Both the position numbers and the translations under genes were made by a program. From contig NZ_SSHJ01000003.1 in the NCBI RefSeq assembly GCF_005925345.1, positions 124,001 to 188,000 on the forward strand: a stretch of DNA of 64,000 bases, read 5' to 3'. The DNA is from Pedobacter ureilyticus (lineage in GTDB: Bacteria; Bacteroidota; Bacteroidia; Sphingobacteriales; Sphingobacteriaceae). Position 1 is the first letter of the stretch; each line of letters begins with the position of its first letter. Below the pieces are notes generated by a model that worked only from the letters and a program-made list of their open reading frames with translations, ran no database searches and was not told the DNA's origin. Shown here one piece after another: positions 1-8,600 of this stretch.

Positions 1-787
1 TCGTGGCGGTAGGGGCTTGGTGCCCGAAAATACTATTTTGGCAATGAAAGACGCCATGTCTTATCCAGCAGTAACCACTTTGGAGATGGATACGCATATT
101 ACAAGAGATGGTAAAGTGGTGGTTACTCACGATGATTACCTTAGTCCGGGTTTTATGCTTACGCCAACTGGCGAAGAAATTCCCGTTTCGGATGCCAAAA
201 AATACAATGTGTTCAAAATGGACTATGAGCAGCTGAAAACTTTTGATATTGGTACAAAGCCGAACAAAGATTTTCCTCAGCAGAAAAAAATTAAGACCTA
301 CATTCCGCTATTGGCAGATTTAATTGATACTGTACAAAACGAAATTAAAACAAAAGGCAAAAAACAATTCTTTTATAACATCGAAACTAAATGTAGTGCC
401 AAAGGCGATGGAGTAACCAACCCTACGCCAGCTGTTTTTGTTAAGTTGCTCATGGATGTAATTAAAGCCAAGAAAATTGAGCAATATGTGGTTATCCAAT
501 CGTTTGATAAGCGAACCATTCAAATCATCAACAAAGAATATCCAAATATGAAAACGTCTTTTTTAGTAAGTAATAAAAAAACTTATGAAGAAAACATGGC
601 TGATTTGGGTTATAGGCCATTTATTTTAAGTCCTGCTTATAAAATGGTAGATGCTGCTTTTATTAAAAAGGCTCATGCAGATGGCGTTAAAGTAATCCCT
701 TGGACTGTAAATACAGCTAAAGAAATCGCATCGCTAAAAGCTTTGGGTGTAGATGGCATCATTACCGATTATACCAACCTTTTGTAA
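1..787 (+). CDS. Glycerophosphodiester phosphodiesterase, 5'-truncated by window edge
   Basis: The reading frame is open from base 2 and begins inside the family's first motif (RGGRGL followed by PENT; the preceding His would lie outside the window). A second GDPD signature follows, EMDTHITRDGKVVVTHD, containing the metal-binding Glu and Asp and the catalytic-region His. The C-terminal end VIPWTVNTAKEIASLKALGVDGIITDYTNLL is the typical last strand and helix of the GDPD TIM barrel. The enzyme hydrolyses glycerophosphodiesters (deacylated phospholipids) to sn-glycerol 3-phosphate and an alcohol. The signal peptide, if any, is outside the window, so its location is not visible. The downstream GlpT-like transporter would import the product, which supports the assignment. 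The TTG at base 17 is internal and should not be taken as the start. Confidence 0.93.
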   Translation, partial: RGGRGLVPENTILAMKDAMSYPAVTTLEMDTHITRDGKVVVTHDDYLSPGFMLTPTGEEIPVSDAKKYNVFKMDYEQLKTFDIGTKPNKDFPQQKKIKTYIPLLADLIDTVQNEIKTKGKKQFFYNIETKCSAKGDGVTNPTPAVFVKLLMDVIKAKKIEQYVVIQSFDKRTIQIINKEYPNMKTSFLVSNKKTYEENMADLGYRPFILSPAYKMVDAAFIKKAHADGVKVIPWTVNTAKEIASLKALGVDGIITDYTNLL

Positions 788-1032
788 GTTTCGGTTTGGT
801 CCTTCACCATCAGTCCAAAAATAATAATTAACAACTAATCCTTCAGCGCCACTTTAGGAGCTGGAGATATCAACTAACCAGTAGCCGCCTAGTGCTTGCT
901 TTGCTATAAGTTCTCTCCTTTTGAGGGATACCCTAAAAAAGAGAGCGGCTCGGTTAATTAAAGTTCGTAACACATCGATTAACCAAATAAACAGCTAATC
1001 AATTAACCAAAAAATACAACTAACCAACCAAT
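788..1032. other. Intergenic region with hairpin at 913-945
   Basis: This is the spacer between the GDPD gene and glpT. It contains a long imperfect hairpin: CTCTC (913-917), TTTT (919-922) and AGGG (924-927) pair with CCCT (931-934), AAAA (936-939) and GAGAG (941-945), leaving a 3-nt loop and two mismatches. No T-run follows on the + strand, so it is not a clear intrinsic terminator. The last 60 bases repeat TTAACCAA/CTAACCAA-type sequence just before the glpT ATG. No gene was seen here. Confidence 0.5.
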
Positions 1033-2394
1033 ATGGGATTTAATCTATTTCCAAAACCAGCGCCACACAAACCTTTATTACCCGAAAGCACCGTAAAATC
1101 TATCTATAGTAAAGAAAGGATCAAAGTTTTTATAGGCATTTTTGTAGGTTACGCGGCCTACTATTTTGTACGTAAAAACTTTTCTTTCGCCGTTCCCGAG
1201 TTGCAAAAATTGGGATTTAGTAAAGGCGAATTAGGTTTGGCCGCATCAGCACTTTCTATAGCCTACGGTTTTAGCAAGTTTTTAATGGGCAATATTTCTG
1301 ATAGGAGCAATGCAAGATATTTTCTTTCCATAGGTTTGGTATTGTCTGCGTTTACCATGATTTTTATGGGATTTGTTCCGTTTGCAACATCGTCTATCGC
1401 GGTAATGTTTGTCTTATTATTTATAAACGGATGGTTTCAGGGGATGGGTTGGCCACCGTGTGGCAGGGTAGTAGCTCACTGGTTTTCGGTTAGAGAAAGA
1501 GGTAGAGCAATGTCTATTTGGAATTTAGCACATAATATTGGTGGCTTTCTAGTAGGGCCATTAACCGTTTTAGGTTTTGAGTTGTTTGCAGGCTACCAAG
1601 GTATGTTGTATTTTCCAGGTTTGGTATCCATATTGTTTGCCATAGTTGCATTTGTGTTAATCAGAGATACGCCGCAATCGGTAGGCTTGCCGCCTATTGA
1701 AGTTTATAATAACGACTATCCTAAAAGCTATGATGCTAAAACACAAGAACAAGAGTTTTCTGCGAAGGAAATTTTCCTGAAATATGTGTTGAATAACCGC
1801 TTGTTGTGGTATATCGCTATAGCTAACGCATTCGTATATCTAGTAAGAAACGGGATCATTAATTGGGCACCTACTTTTTTACAAGAGGTAAGCGGTTTCG
1901 ATAAAACTCAGGCCGCATTTGCATCTGGTGGCTACGAATTGGCAGCCATACCGGGTACATTGCTTTGTGGTTTAATGAGCGATAAATTCTTTAAAGGCCG
2001 TAGAGCCCCGGTAACTATTATCTACATGGCTATGACTTTGATTTCGGTGCTGTTGTATTGGAAAAATCCGGGAGGAAATGCCTTTGTGCAAAGTATTGCG
2101 CTTTGGGCAATAGGGTTTTTTATTTATGGCCCCGTAATGCTAATTGGTGTGCAAGCGATAGATTTGGTGCCTAAAAAGGCCGCCGGAACTGCTGCTGGCT
2201 TAACTGGGTTGTTTGGGTATTTTATTGGTGATCTTTTAGCTAATGCCGCATTAGGCAGATTGGTAGATAAGCAAGGTTGGGATGCAAGTTTTATTGTAAT
2301 TGTGATTTCTTGCTTGTTGGCTATCTTTTTCACCTCATTTACATGGAACAGAGAGAAGAAGAATTTGAGTAATTTAACACCACTTTCTCACTAA
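1033..2394 (+). CDS. glpT: Glycerol-3-phosphate transporter, MFS organophosphate:phosphate antiporter family
   Basis: The 453-residue protein has about 12 hydrophobic membrane segments. Around residues 40-50 it reads GYAAYYFVRKNF and around 268-280 VYLVRNGIINWAP, the two segments that in E. coli GlpT carry the substrate-binding arginines; here they would be Arg47 and Arg272. The family exchanges cytoplasmic phosphate for external sn-glycerol 3-phosphate across the inner membrane. Length matches GlpT (about 450 residues). It lies between a glycerophosphodiesterase that makes its substrate and an SGNH hydrolase starting 4 bases after its stop, consistent with one transcript. UhpT-like hexose-phosphate transport is the main alternative, but the neighbours favour glycerol 3-phosphate. 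Confidence 0.88.
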   Translation: MGFNLFPKPAPHKPLLPESTVKSIYSKERIKVFIGIFVGYAAYYFVRKNFSFAVPELQKLGFSKGELGLAASALSIAYGFSKFLMGNISDRSNARYFLSIGLVLSAFTMIFMGFVPFATSSIAVMFVLLFINGWFQGMGWPPCGRVVAHWFSVRERGRAMSIWNLAHNIGGFLVGPLTVLGFELFAGYQGMLYFPGLVSILFAIVAFVLIRDTPQSVGLPPIEVYNNDYPKSYDAKTQEQEFSAKEIFLKYVLNNRLLWYIAIANAFVYLVRNGIINWAPTFLQEVSGFDKTQAAFASGGYELAAIPGTLLCGLMSDKFFKGRRAPVTIIYMAMTLISVLLYWKNPGGNAFVQSIALWAIGFFIYGPVMLIGVQAIDLVPKKAAGTAAGLTGLFGYFIGDLLANAALGRLVDKQGWDASFIVIVISCLLAIFFTSFTWNREKKNLSNLTPLSH

Positions 2395-2398
2395 AAAT

Positions 2399-3082
2399 AT
2401 GAAAACAAAAATAAACAGACTATTATTAATATTTATGCTTGCTTGCTTTGTGAAAGCAGGTGCACAAACAGTAACCTACGACAGCACTTATAGACCGAAG
2501 AAATATAAAGAGTTGGTAGCTAAGTTTATTGCAGAGCCAGTTGTTAAAAAAGATTATATTTTTTTGGGCAATAGTATTACTGCTGGTACAGATTGGAGTA
2601 AATTATTAAACCTGCCACAGGCTAAAAACCGAGGTATTTCGGGAGATATTACTTTTGGTGTGTTAGAGCGTTTGCAGGAAGTGATAGATAGAAAGCCAGC
2701 AAAAGTTTTCGTATTAATTGGTATTAATGATATTTCTAGGAATATCCCTGATAGCTTGATCTTGAGAAATTACAAACAAATTATTGAGCGAATTCGAAAA
2801 GGTTCGAAGAAAACCCAAATCTATTTCTACACTTTGTTGCCGGTAAATGCCTCTTTTGAGAAATTCAAAAATCATTATGGTAAAGACGAACATATTCTTT
2901 ACTTAAACAATGAAATTAGGAAGCTTACAGCTAAGAAAGTAAGCGTAATCGATCTATATCCCCACTTTTTGGATGGAGATAAAAAACTTAGGGCCGAGCT
3001 TACCAAAGATGGTTTGCATTTAATTCCTGCTGGCTATCAGGTTTGGAAAGAGGTTTTGGAAAAGGGTGGGTACTTGAAATAG
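2399..3082 (+). CDS. Secreted SGNH/GDSL-family hydrolase
   Basis: The 227-residue protein has an N-terminal signal peptide ending near GAQ (residues 21-23). All SGNH blocks are visible: IFLGNSITAG with nucleophile Ser59, RGISGD with Gly79, IGIND with Asn110, and DGLHLIPAGY with Asp204 and His207. The family are serine esterases or lipases acting on acyl or acetyl esters; this subgroup resembles platelet-activating-factor acetylhydrolase-like and carbohydrate-esterase-like proteins. Its position 4 bases behind glpT suggests co-transcription, and a role in deacylating lysophospholipids to feed the phosphodiesterase is possible but inferred. Substrate is not determinable from sequence. Confidence 0.88.
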   Translation: MKTKINRLLLIFMLACFVKAGAQTVTYDSTYRPKKYKELVAKFIAEPVVKKDYIFLGNSITAGTDWSKLLNLPQAKNRGISGDITFGVLERLQEVIDRKPAKVFVLIGINDISRNIPDSLILRNYKQIIERIRKGSKKTQIYFYTLLPVNASFEKFKNHYGKDEHILYLNNEIRKLTAKKVSVIDLYPHFLDGDKKLRAELTKDGLHLIPAGYQVWKEVLEKGGYLK

Positions 3083-3129
3083 TTTATTGCAACTAGCTTT
3101 GCTTTTTTGTTCAGCCGTTTGTTATAATT

Positions 3130-3170
3130 AGACTTACGAAGTTTTTAAAACTTCGTAAGTCTTTTCTTTT
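3130..3170. terminator. Intrinsic terminator, perfect 16-bp stem
   Basis: AGACTTACGAAGTTTT (3130-3145) is exactly mirrored by AAAACTTCGTAAGTCT (3147-3162) around a single T, and is followed by TTTCTTTT. It lies between the SGNH hydrolase gene (+) and the convergent small periplasmic protein gene (-), so it may stop transcription from both sides. Confidence 0.8.
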
Positions 3171-3285
3171 AAAAGTTAAGTCATTTCGTAAAACTTTAGG
3201 AGGAATTCAGTAGTTTTAAGCTGTTTATAGCTTTCTCCCTTCAGCTGGGCTTCAGTTGAAATGACTTTACTTAAATGTGTGTTGG

Positions 3286-3744
3286 TTATTTACCTTCTTC
3301 GGTTTTCGGAGTTTTGTGAGGTCTTCCCTTTCCATCTTTCATTCTCTCTTTGGTACGCTCTCTCATTTTGGCTTTCATTTCTTCTCTCGAAGCAGCCAGT
3401 TTTGTTTTTTGCTCTGCTGTTAAAACAGCGTCAATTTTATCTTGATGAGCTTTCATTGCCGCTTTTCTTTCTTCCAATTTAGCCTTCATTTTAGCTTCGT
3501 CTTTTTGACGTAAACCATCATGTTCCTTAATTCTGTCTAGCTCAATTTGTTTAATTTTCGCCTTTTGGTCTGCGGTCAAGCTTAACTTTGTTTGTAGTGC
3601 AGTCGCAGCTTTTTCTGCTCTTTCTTCTGCCGATAATTTTACTCTTTCGGTTCTCTCTGCTCGTGGCGCTCTTTCCGCTTTTTGTGCATAGCTTGCGGTA
3701 AAACCTAGTACTGCAAAAGCTACTGTAAATAATAATTTTCTCAT
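3286..3744 (-). CDS. Small secreted helical protein, DUF4890/Spy-CpxP-like
   Basis: The 152-residue protein has a clear signal peptide (MRKLLFTVAFAVLGFTASYAQ) and a mature region that is almost entirely charged helix, rich in Lys, Glu, Ala and Arg. It has two LTxxQ-like segments, LSLTADQKAKIKQIE near 54-68 and AVLTAEQKTKLAASR near 106-120, the hallmark of Spy/CpxP-type periplasmic chaperone or metal-sensing proteins. Such proteins are common in Bacteroidota as DUF4890 members, usually of unknown function. The extremely basic C-terminal tail (KMRERTKERMKDGKGRPHK) might bind nucleic acid or envelope polyanions. The gene is convergent with the SGNH hydrolase gene. Function is not established. 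Confidence 0.75.
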   Translation of the reverse strand: MRKLLFTVAFAVLGFTASYAQKAERAPRAERTERVKLSAEERAEKAATALQTKLSLTADQKAKIKQIELDRIKEHDGLRQKDEAKMKAKLEERKAAMKAHQDKIDAVLTAEQKTKLAASREEMKAKMRERTKERMKDGKGRPHKTPKTEEGK

Positions 3745-4222
3745 CTTGTTAACATTTTGTTTTTTAATGGTGATGAGTTCAACATGGTTTTTATTTGTGT
3801 TTAAAATTAGTAAACCATGATTTTTTCATCTCAATCAATTTAAAGTTTCATTGTTATTTATTATTGAGATGAAAAAATTGGTAAGAGGTTTAAAATCAAC
3901 TCTGTTAAAAAATGTTAATAGTTTTAAGTAGCCACAGATACGCAAATAATATTTAACGTGAGTTTTTGATCTTGATTCGTCATTTCGACCGCAGCGAAGC
4001 GAGTGGAGAACTGAAAGAAAGCAAAGCTAAATCTTTAGAGGGATAATTTCTGATAAATGACCCAAAGATTTCTCGACTACGCTCGAAATGACATTCCTAA
4101 TAATTAAAAGTATAAGCTGCTGGTAAACAAATACAAACGCCCGTAACTCACGTTATTTAATTGAGGTAATAAGTTATCATTTTAAATCTGTGTATCTGTG
4201 GCTGAAAGTCTGTGGCCAAAAA
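3745..4222. repeat. Gene-free region holding nested REP-like inverted repeat (3931-4202)
   Basis: No gene is visible. Outer arms GCCACAGATAC (3931-3941) and GTATCTGTGGC (4192-4202) are perfect inverted repeats. Next inward, AACGTGAGT (3955-3963) pairs with ACTCACGTT (4146-4154). The core GTCATTTCGA (3979-3988) pairs with TCGAAATGAC (4083-4092). The core, together with GCAGCGAAGCGAG, is the kind of REP-like palindrome widely scattered in Bacteroidota intergenic DNA. A second copy of the core lies at 5525-5604. The bases from 3745 to about 3930 are AT-rich and hold the upstream region of the small helical protein gene. Confidence 0.7.
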
Positions 4223-4999
4223 TTAATTCTTATTGAGCTGAGAAATTGATTTTTGCATTTGCGCCATCATGGTAGATAAGGTTTCTATGGTTGGCTCTGG
4301 TGTTGGCTCTGGTAAAGCGGTAGAAAGATATGCTTTCGCTTTCCAAATTTCCAAAATATCATCTGCAGGTACCGAGTATGGGTCGTAAATTTTATTGTCC
4401 GAAATCAATTTCAATTCTTTGTCTTCTTTGAACTTATTGCCAGCACGCTTGTAAACTACGCCTTCATTCTTGCTAATAATTACATAGGTGTCGCCAACTT
4501 TAACATCGTTCCAGTTATCTAGGTATTCGCCTATAATAATACTGCCGGATTGAATAGGTAACATGGAATCTCCTTTGATCTCGAAAGCCCTATACGTACC
4601 TTGCTTTAAAGAGGGGATAGGTAGCTGGAATTTTGGTAGATCTTGAATGTATTGTGGATCAGAGAAACCGTTTAAATAACCTGCACTAGCTTTAACAGGA
4701 ACCAGTTCTATATTTTCATTATCGTCTTTATCAACAGATATACTTAACACTCTTAAATTAGATCCCTGGCTTTTAGGTTTAGGTTTCCATGTGTCATTTA
4801 TTTTTTCGTTGATAAATTCGTCAATCGTTAATTCAAAGTATTCTGCTATTTTTTTTAGTAAATCGTATTTGGGCTCTGCTCTGTCTTCTTCGTAAGCGCC
4901 AATTAAAGATCGCTTAATTTCCATGTTATCAGCAAATTGTTGCTGTGTTAATCCTTTTTTCTTTCTTAAGTATTTAAGGTTGGCTGAAATGTTAGACAT
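4223..4999 (-). CDS. XRE-family repressor with LexA-like S24 peptidase domain
   Basis: The 258-residue protein has an N-terminal helix-turn-helix (residues 7-60; KKGLTQQQFADNMEIKRSLIGAYE) followed by a linker and an S24/LexA-type domain. Visible catalytic features are the serine in IKGDSMLPI (Ser145), the lysine in VVYKRAGN (Lys184) and a possible self-cleavage site in VKASAGYLN (Ala106-Gly107). Such proteins bind operators and are inactivated by self-cleavage, typically under RecA-dependent DNA-damage signalling. The C-terminus adds a Pro/Glu-rich stretch and a short amphipathic helix not found in LexA. No phage genes are nearby, so this is probably a chromosomal stress regulator. It diverges from the GIY-YIG-like gene, and the 133-bp gap contains a palindrome likely to be its operator. 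Confidence 0.88.
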   Translation of the reverse strand: MSNISANLKYLRKKKGLTQQQFADNMEIKRSLIGAYEEDRAEPKYDLLKKIAEYFELTIDEFINEKINDTWKPKPKSQGSNLRVLSISVDKDDNENIELVPVKASAGYLNGFSDPQYIQDLPKFQLPIPSLKQGTYRAFEIKGDSMLPIQSGSIIIGEYLDNWNDVKVGDTYVIISKNEGVVYKRAGNKFKEDKELKLISDNKIYDPYSVPADDILEIWKAKAYLSTALPEPTPEPTIETLSTMMAQMQKSISQLNKN

Positions 5000-5027
5000 A
5001 CAAAATAATTTAAAATAAATTTGTTTT

Positions 5028-5044
5028 TACTAAAATTGTTAGTA
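5028..5044. promoter_or_regulatory. Palindromic operator candidate between divergent genes
   Basis: TACTAA-AATTG-TTAGTA is a perfect 6-bp inverted repeat with a 5-bp spacer, 29 bp before the repressor ATG (minus strand, 4999). A related half site, TTAGTAA (5062-5068), and two direct copies of TGCCAA (from 5051 and 5082, about three helical turns apart) also lie in the gap. The placement suits autoregulation by the adjacent S24-type repressor and control of the divergent gene. This is inference from position and symmetry only. Confidence 0.45.
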
Positions 5045-5132
5045 TTATTGTGCCAATAAAATTAGTAATTATAATTTGTACTGCCAAATAATATCTAATA
5101 TAATTAGTTTTTAACTTTTAAATGTTGTAGCC

Positions 5133-5477
5133 ATGAAGAAAATAGTTTATATCGTAACCGACAGAAACCGCACTGCTTTACATGTTGGCATGAGTGCCGA
5201 TTTAATGAAGACTTTAGATTTCTATAAGAAAATGCCAAATCTATTTTTTGACAGTGCACAGCAGTTAACCCGTTTGGTTTATTTTGAAGAATTTAAAACA
5301 GAAGCGCAGGCTTTGAGCAGGTTTAAAACGGTAAGTAGGTTTACAAGAGCACAAAAAGAAAGATTGGTTAGGGCTTGTAATCCAGATTGGATTGATTTAA
5401 CTATTGGGTTAGATTTTGAAAATATGCATATCCATCAAATCAACAATCAGTCGTTATTACCATTTGCAGCTATATAG
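5133..5477 (+). CDS. GIY-YIG-like protein with missing catalytic residues
   Basis: The 114-residue protein keeps the GIY-YIG fold outline: an N-terminal strand pair (KIVYIVTD and ALHVGMSADL), LVYFEEF in the middle, and the end RAQKERLVRACNPDWIDLT, which matches the NPxWxDL ending of UPF0213/YhbQ-type proteins. However, the YIG tyrosine is replaced (HVG), no arginine is seen in the first helix (LMKTLDFYKK), and the glutamate expected in the AixREK helix is replaced by phenylalanine (ALSRFKTV). It is therefore probably not an active nuclease, and may bind DNA or another protein. It is divergent from the S24-type repressor, which may control it. Confidence 0.7.
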   Translation: MKKIVYIVTDRNRTALHVGMSADLMKTLDFYKKMPNLFFDSAQQLTRLVYFEEFKTEAQALSRFKTVSRFTRAQKERLVRACNPDWIDLTIGLDFENMHIHQINNQSLLPFAAI

Positions 5478-5493
5478 ATAATTATATAAAATA

Positions 5494-5629
5494 AAAGAGG
5501 CTGTCTCAAAAGTAAAATAATGCCGTCATTTCGACGATCAAGGGAGGATAAATCTCTTTCAGAAGCACTTCTGAAGCAGATCTCTCTCTAACGTTCGAGA
5601 TGACGAGCGACTTTTGAGACAGCCTCTTT
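5494..5629. repeat. REP-like element inside perfect 20-bp inverted repeat
   Basis: AAAGAGGCTGTCTCAAAAGT (5494-5513) is exactly mirrored at 5610-5629. Inside, GTCATTTCGA (5525-5534) pairs with TCGAGATGAC (5595-5604) with one mismatch. The element fills the gap between two convergent genes, and its AGGCTGTCTC arms could act as a bidirectional terminator. It shares its core with the element at 3931-4202 but has different outer arms. Confidence 0.75.
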
Positions 5630-5657
5630 CGTTAATTTTATACTTTTAACTTTTCAG

Positions 5658-8600
5658 CTACCATCCCGGAGCAAAGGTTAATCCAAATACACCACCATTT
5701 ACATCTTTACGGGTGAAAGGGAATGCATAATAAGGTTCTAAGATCATAGCTCCAAATAAATTTACCCTAACAGATATACCTGCACTTAAAGCCGGTACAC
5801 GTTCTATTAAATATTGTTGTCCGTTAGGATAAGTTCCCACTCTATCGGTAGATGGACTACTTTTAAATTTAACTTCAGTATCTTCTGTCCAAGCCACTCC
5901 TGCATCAAAGAATAAATTCAGATCGGTAAATAGAAAGTTGGAAGGTATTTGAGCTAATTTTTTTGGCCCAGTAAAAGGCAATCTTAGTTCGAAGTTAAAT
6001 ACCGCCAGTTTACTTCCCGATAGTTGGTTAATATCAAAAGCACCCGTGTTTGCAGTTTGGTTGTTGTAGAAGGAGTTAGGTTCATAACCTCTAATCAAAT
6101 AATTGTAGCCTGCAAAAAGAGGGTATAGGTTTTCTCCGTCTCTTCCCAATCGCATGTAGTTGTAAGAGCGTACGGCAATGGTTACCGGTTTTATCCTGAA
6201 ATATTTCCTCAAATCTACGGCTACGGCTGTAAAGTTATAGTCGCCATAATATCTTTCGGCCCCAACTCTATATCTAAAACCATCTAGTGGTGCGGTTACG
6301 CCAAAAATAGAGTTATCGCCAACAAAATAGGCATTGGTTTGGAAGATATTGAATGATTGTAAACGAGTGCCTAACGAATTTTCAATTTCATCGGTGTTTA
6401 CTTTTTCTCTATCCGATCCAGAATAGCCAAGTATATTCCCATTAGCATCGAGTTGATAGTAGTTGTTGAACCGGGTTACGCTATAGCTGTATCTCGAAAC
6501 CGCACCACCCAATTCGAAACGGTGCGCTTTGTTAAATGGATAGGCTGCGAAAAGCTGTACTTGATCTTCAAATGTCCTTAAGATATTGGTTCTGTCTACA
6601 AGGTATTCTGTACCGTCCTGATCAATAATATCTCTACTTAAAAATCCCGTGATATAGGGTATATGAGAAACTGCACCACCCCAGTTGATGCGACTGGCCT
6701 GGTTAATATAAGCAGCCATTCCACCAAAATCTTGGATTTCTCCGTTAATTGCTAAATTGGCTACAATTTGGTTCTGACCAACAATATCGCTAAACATACC
6801 CATTACACCACCCTGCATGCCCGTTCCGAAACGACTGGTGCTTACACCAACACCACCGCTGTTAGCCAAATAATCTAGGCGGAATTTAGGGCGATAAGGA
6901 ATATTTCTCAATGAGTCTAAATGGGTACGTTCAAATCTGTTGAAGTTTCCTAGATTAGAATTAACCACATTAACACCAATGTTTTCTTTTGGAGGAAGGA
7001 TGGCAGCATCAAAGTTGACATCATTTGCGTTTACATCTTTAGCTTTGAAATTACTATAAGAAGAATTGTAAAGCGTATAACGTTGATAACGATAATAACT
7101 GTAAATAATGTCATCATTTCTGGATACCGTAATTGCCGGAGAAAACTCGGTAATACCGCTAATACCCGTAAAATAATCTGTAAGTTGTTTTAGGTTTTTG
7201 TTTTCTAAGTTATACTCGTAAAGGTTTCTGAAACCATCTCTGTTTGATAAAAAAAAGATACGCTTACTGTCTCCAGAAAACTGGGCGTTAAGGTTGTTTG
7301 CCCCAGCAAATACAGGTACGTTGCTTAGACTTTTAGTTTCAATATCATAAATAGTTAGGTTAATAGGGTTAACCGCTGCTAAATTTCCCGATTGTACGGC
7401 GGCTCTGTCAGAAGAAAAAACAATTTTTTTGCCATCTGGAGAATAGCTTGGTGCATAATCAGAATATTCATCATCGGTAAGTTGTGTAACCTGTTGCGTG
7501 TCAAAATTGTAAGAAAAAATATCACTTTGACCTTCTACCATGCCTGAAAAAGCGATGTCTTTACCATTTGGAGACCAAGTAAGGTTGCCAAATTGCTCTA
7601 CTTTATCCATACTAACGTTTAACAAAGTTTTTCCGTTAGTAATATCTATCACCAGTAATTTATTTCGGCCTTTGCTAAAAATGCTAAAGGCAAATTTTTT
7701 GCTATCTGGCGACCAAGCACCTGCTGATTCTAAGAAGTTAAAATCATCGATATGGCTACTGGATACTTGACTGCTTAATTTTCTAATTATTTTTCCGGTT
7801 TTAGCATCCGCCAAAAATAGGTCGATACCAAATAAATCTTTTTCTGATAGGAATGATAAATACTTGCCGTCGGGACTTATGGCTGGAGCCACGTTCATGT
7901 TACCTGCGTTTTTATTGTCGATAATTTTAGTGCCAGAGATTTTGATTTGCGAACTATCAGCTCTTAACATAGGTCTGTAGTGCTGTTCAATTGCATTTTT
8001 CCACAAGCCAGATAGAGTTTTATCATCGTAACCAAAAGTGTATCGGATACCGTTTTCGTAACCAAATTTAGCAGTAGCTTTAAACAAAGGCACAATGGTG
8101 GTATCGCCATAAAGTGAGCCTACAAAAGTCCAAAACGCTTGTCCATAGCGGTAGGGGAAGTATTTGTTAGAGTTGGTTAGATCTTTTAGCGAAGGAATAT
8201 CTCGGTTTAGTAAAGCATCACGCATCCACATGGAAGTAAAGGCGTCTTTTTTGCCTACAGAAAGGTATTCGGCCATACCTTCAATCATCCATAATGGTGT
8301 TTGCCCAATGTTTTCTAATGGGATAGAATCTTTCTCTAATAAAAGATGGTATTGGAAAGCGTGCACCAACTCGTGACCTAAAACATGTCTGGTTTGGCTC
8401 CCTAATTCCATTACCGGCATAATAACCCTATTTTTAAAAGCTTCGGTAACACCACCAGTTCCTACACCAATTTCGCCTTGTAAAGCTGTTGTTTGTTGGA
8501 AATCTGGGTGGTTATTGTACAAAATAATAGGATTTTTCTTAAAGAAGGTATCTCTAAAAATTTCTTGGTGCATTTTGTACCAGGTTTCTGCATCTTGGGC

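Noticed and set aside
3261..3482. 73-residue frame opposite the small helical periplasmic protein gene
   Set aside because: It is Leu/Phe-rich because it mirrors Lys/Glu/Ala codons of the real gene; no independent support.
4223..5477. Prophage immunity region
   Set aside because: A phage-like S24 repressor is present, but no integrase, Cro, replication or structural phage genes surround it.
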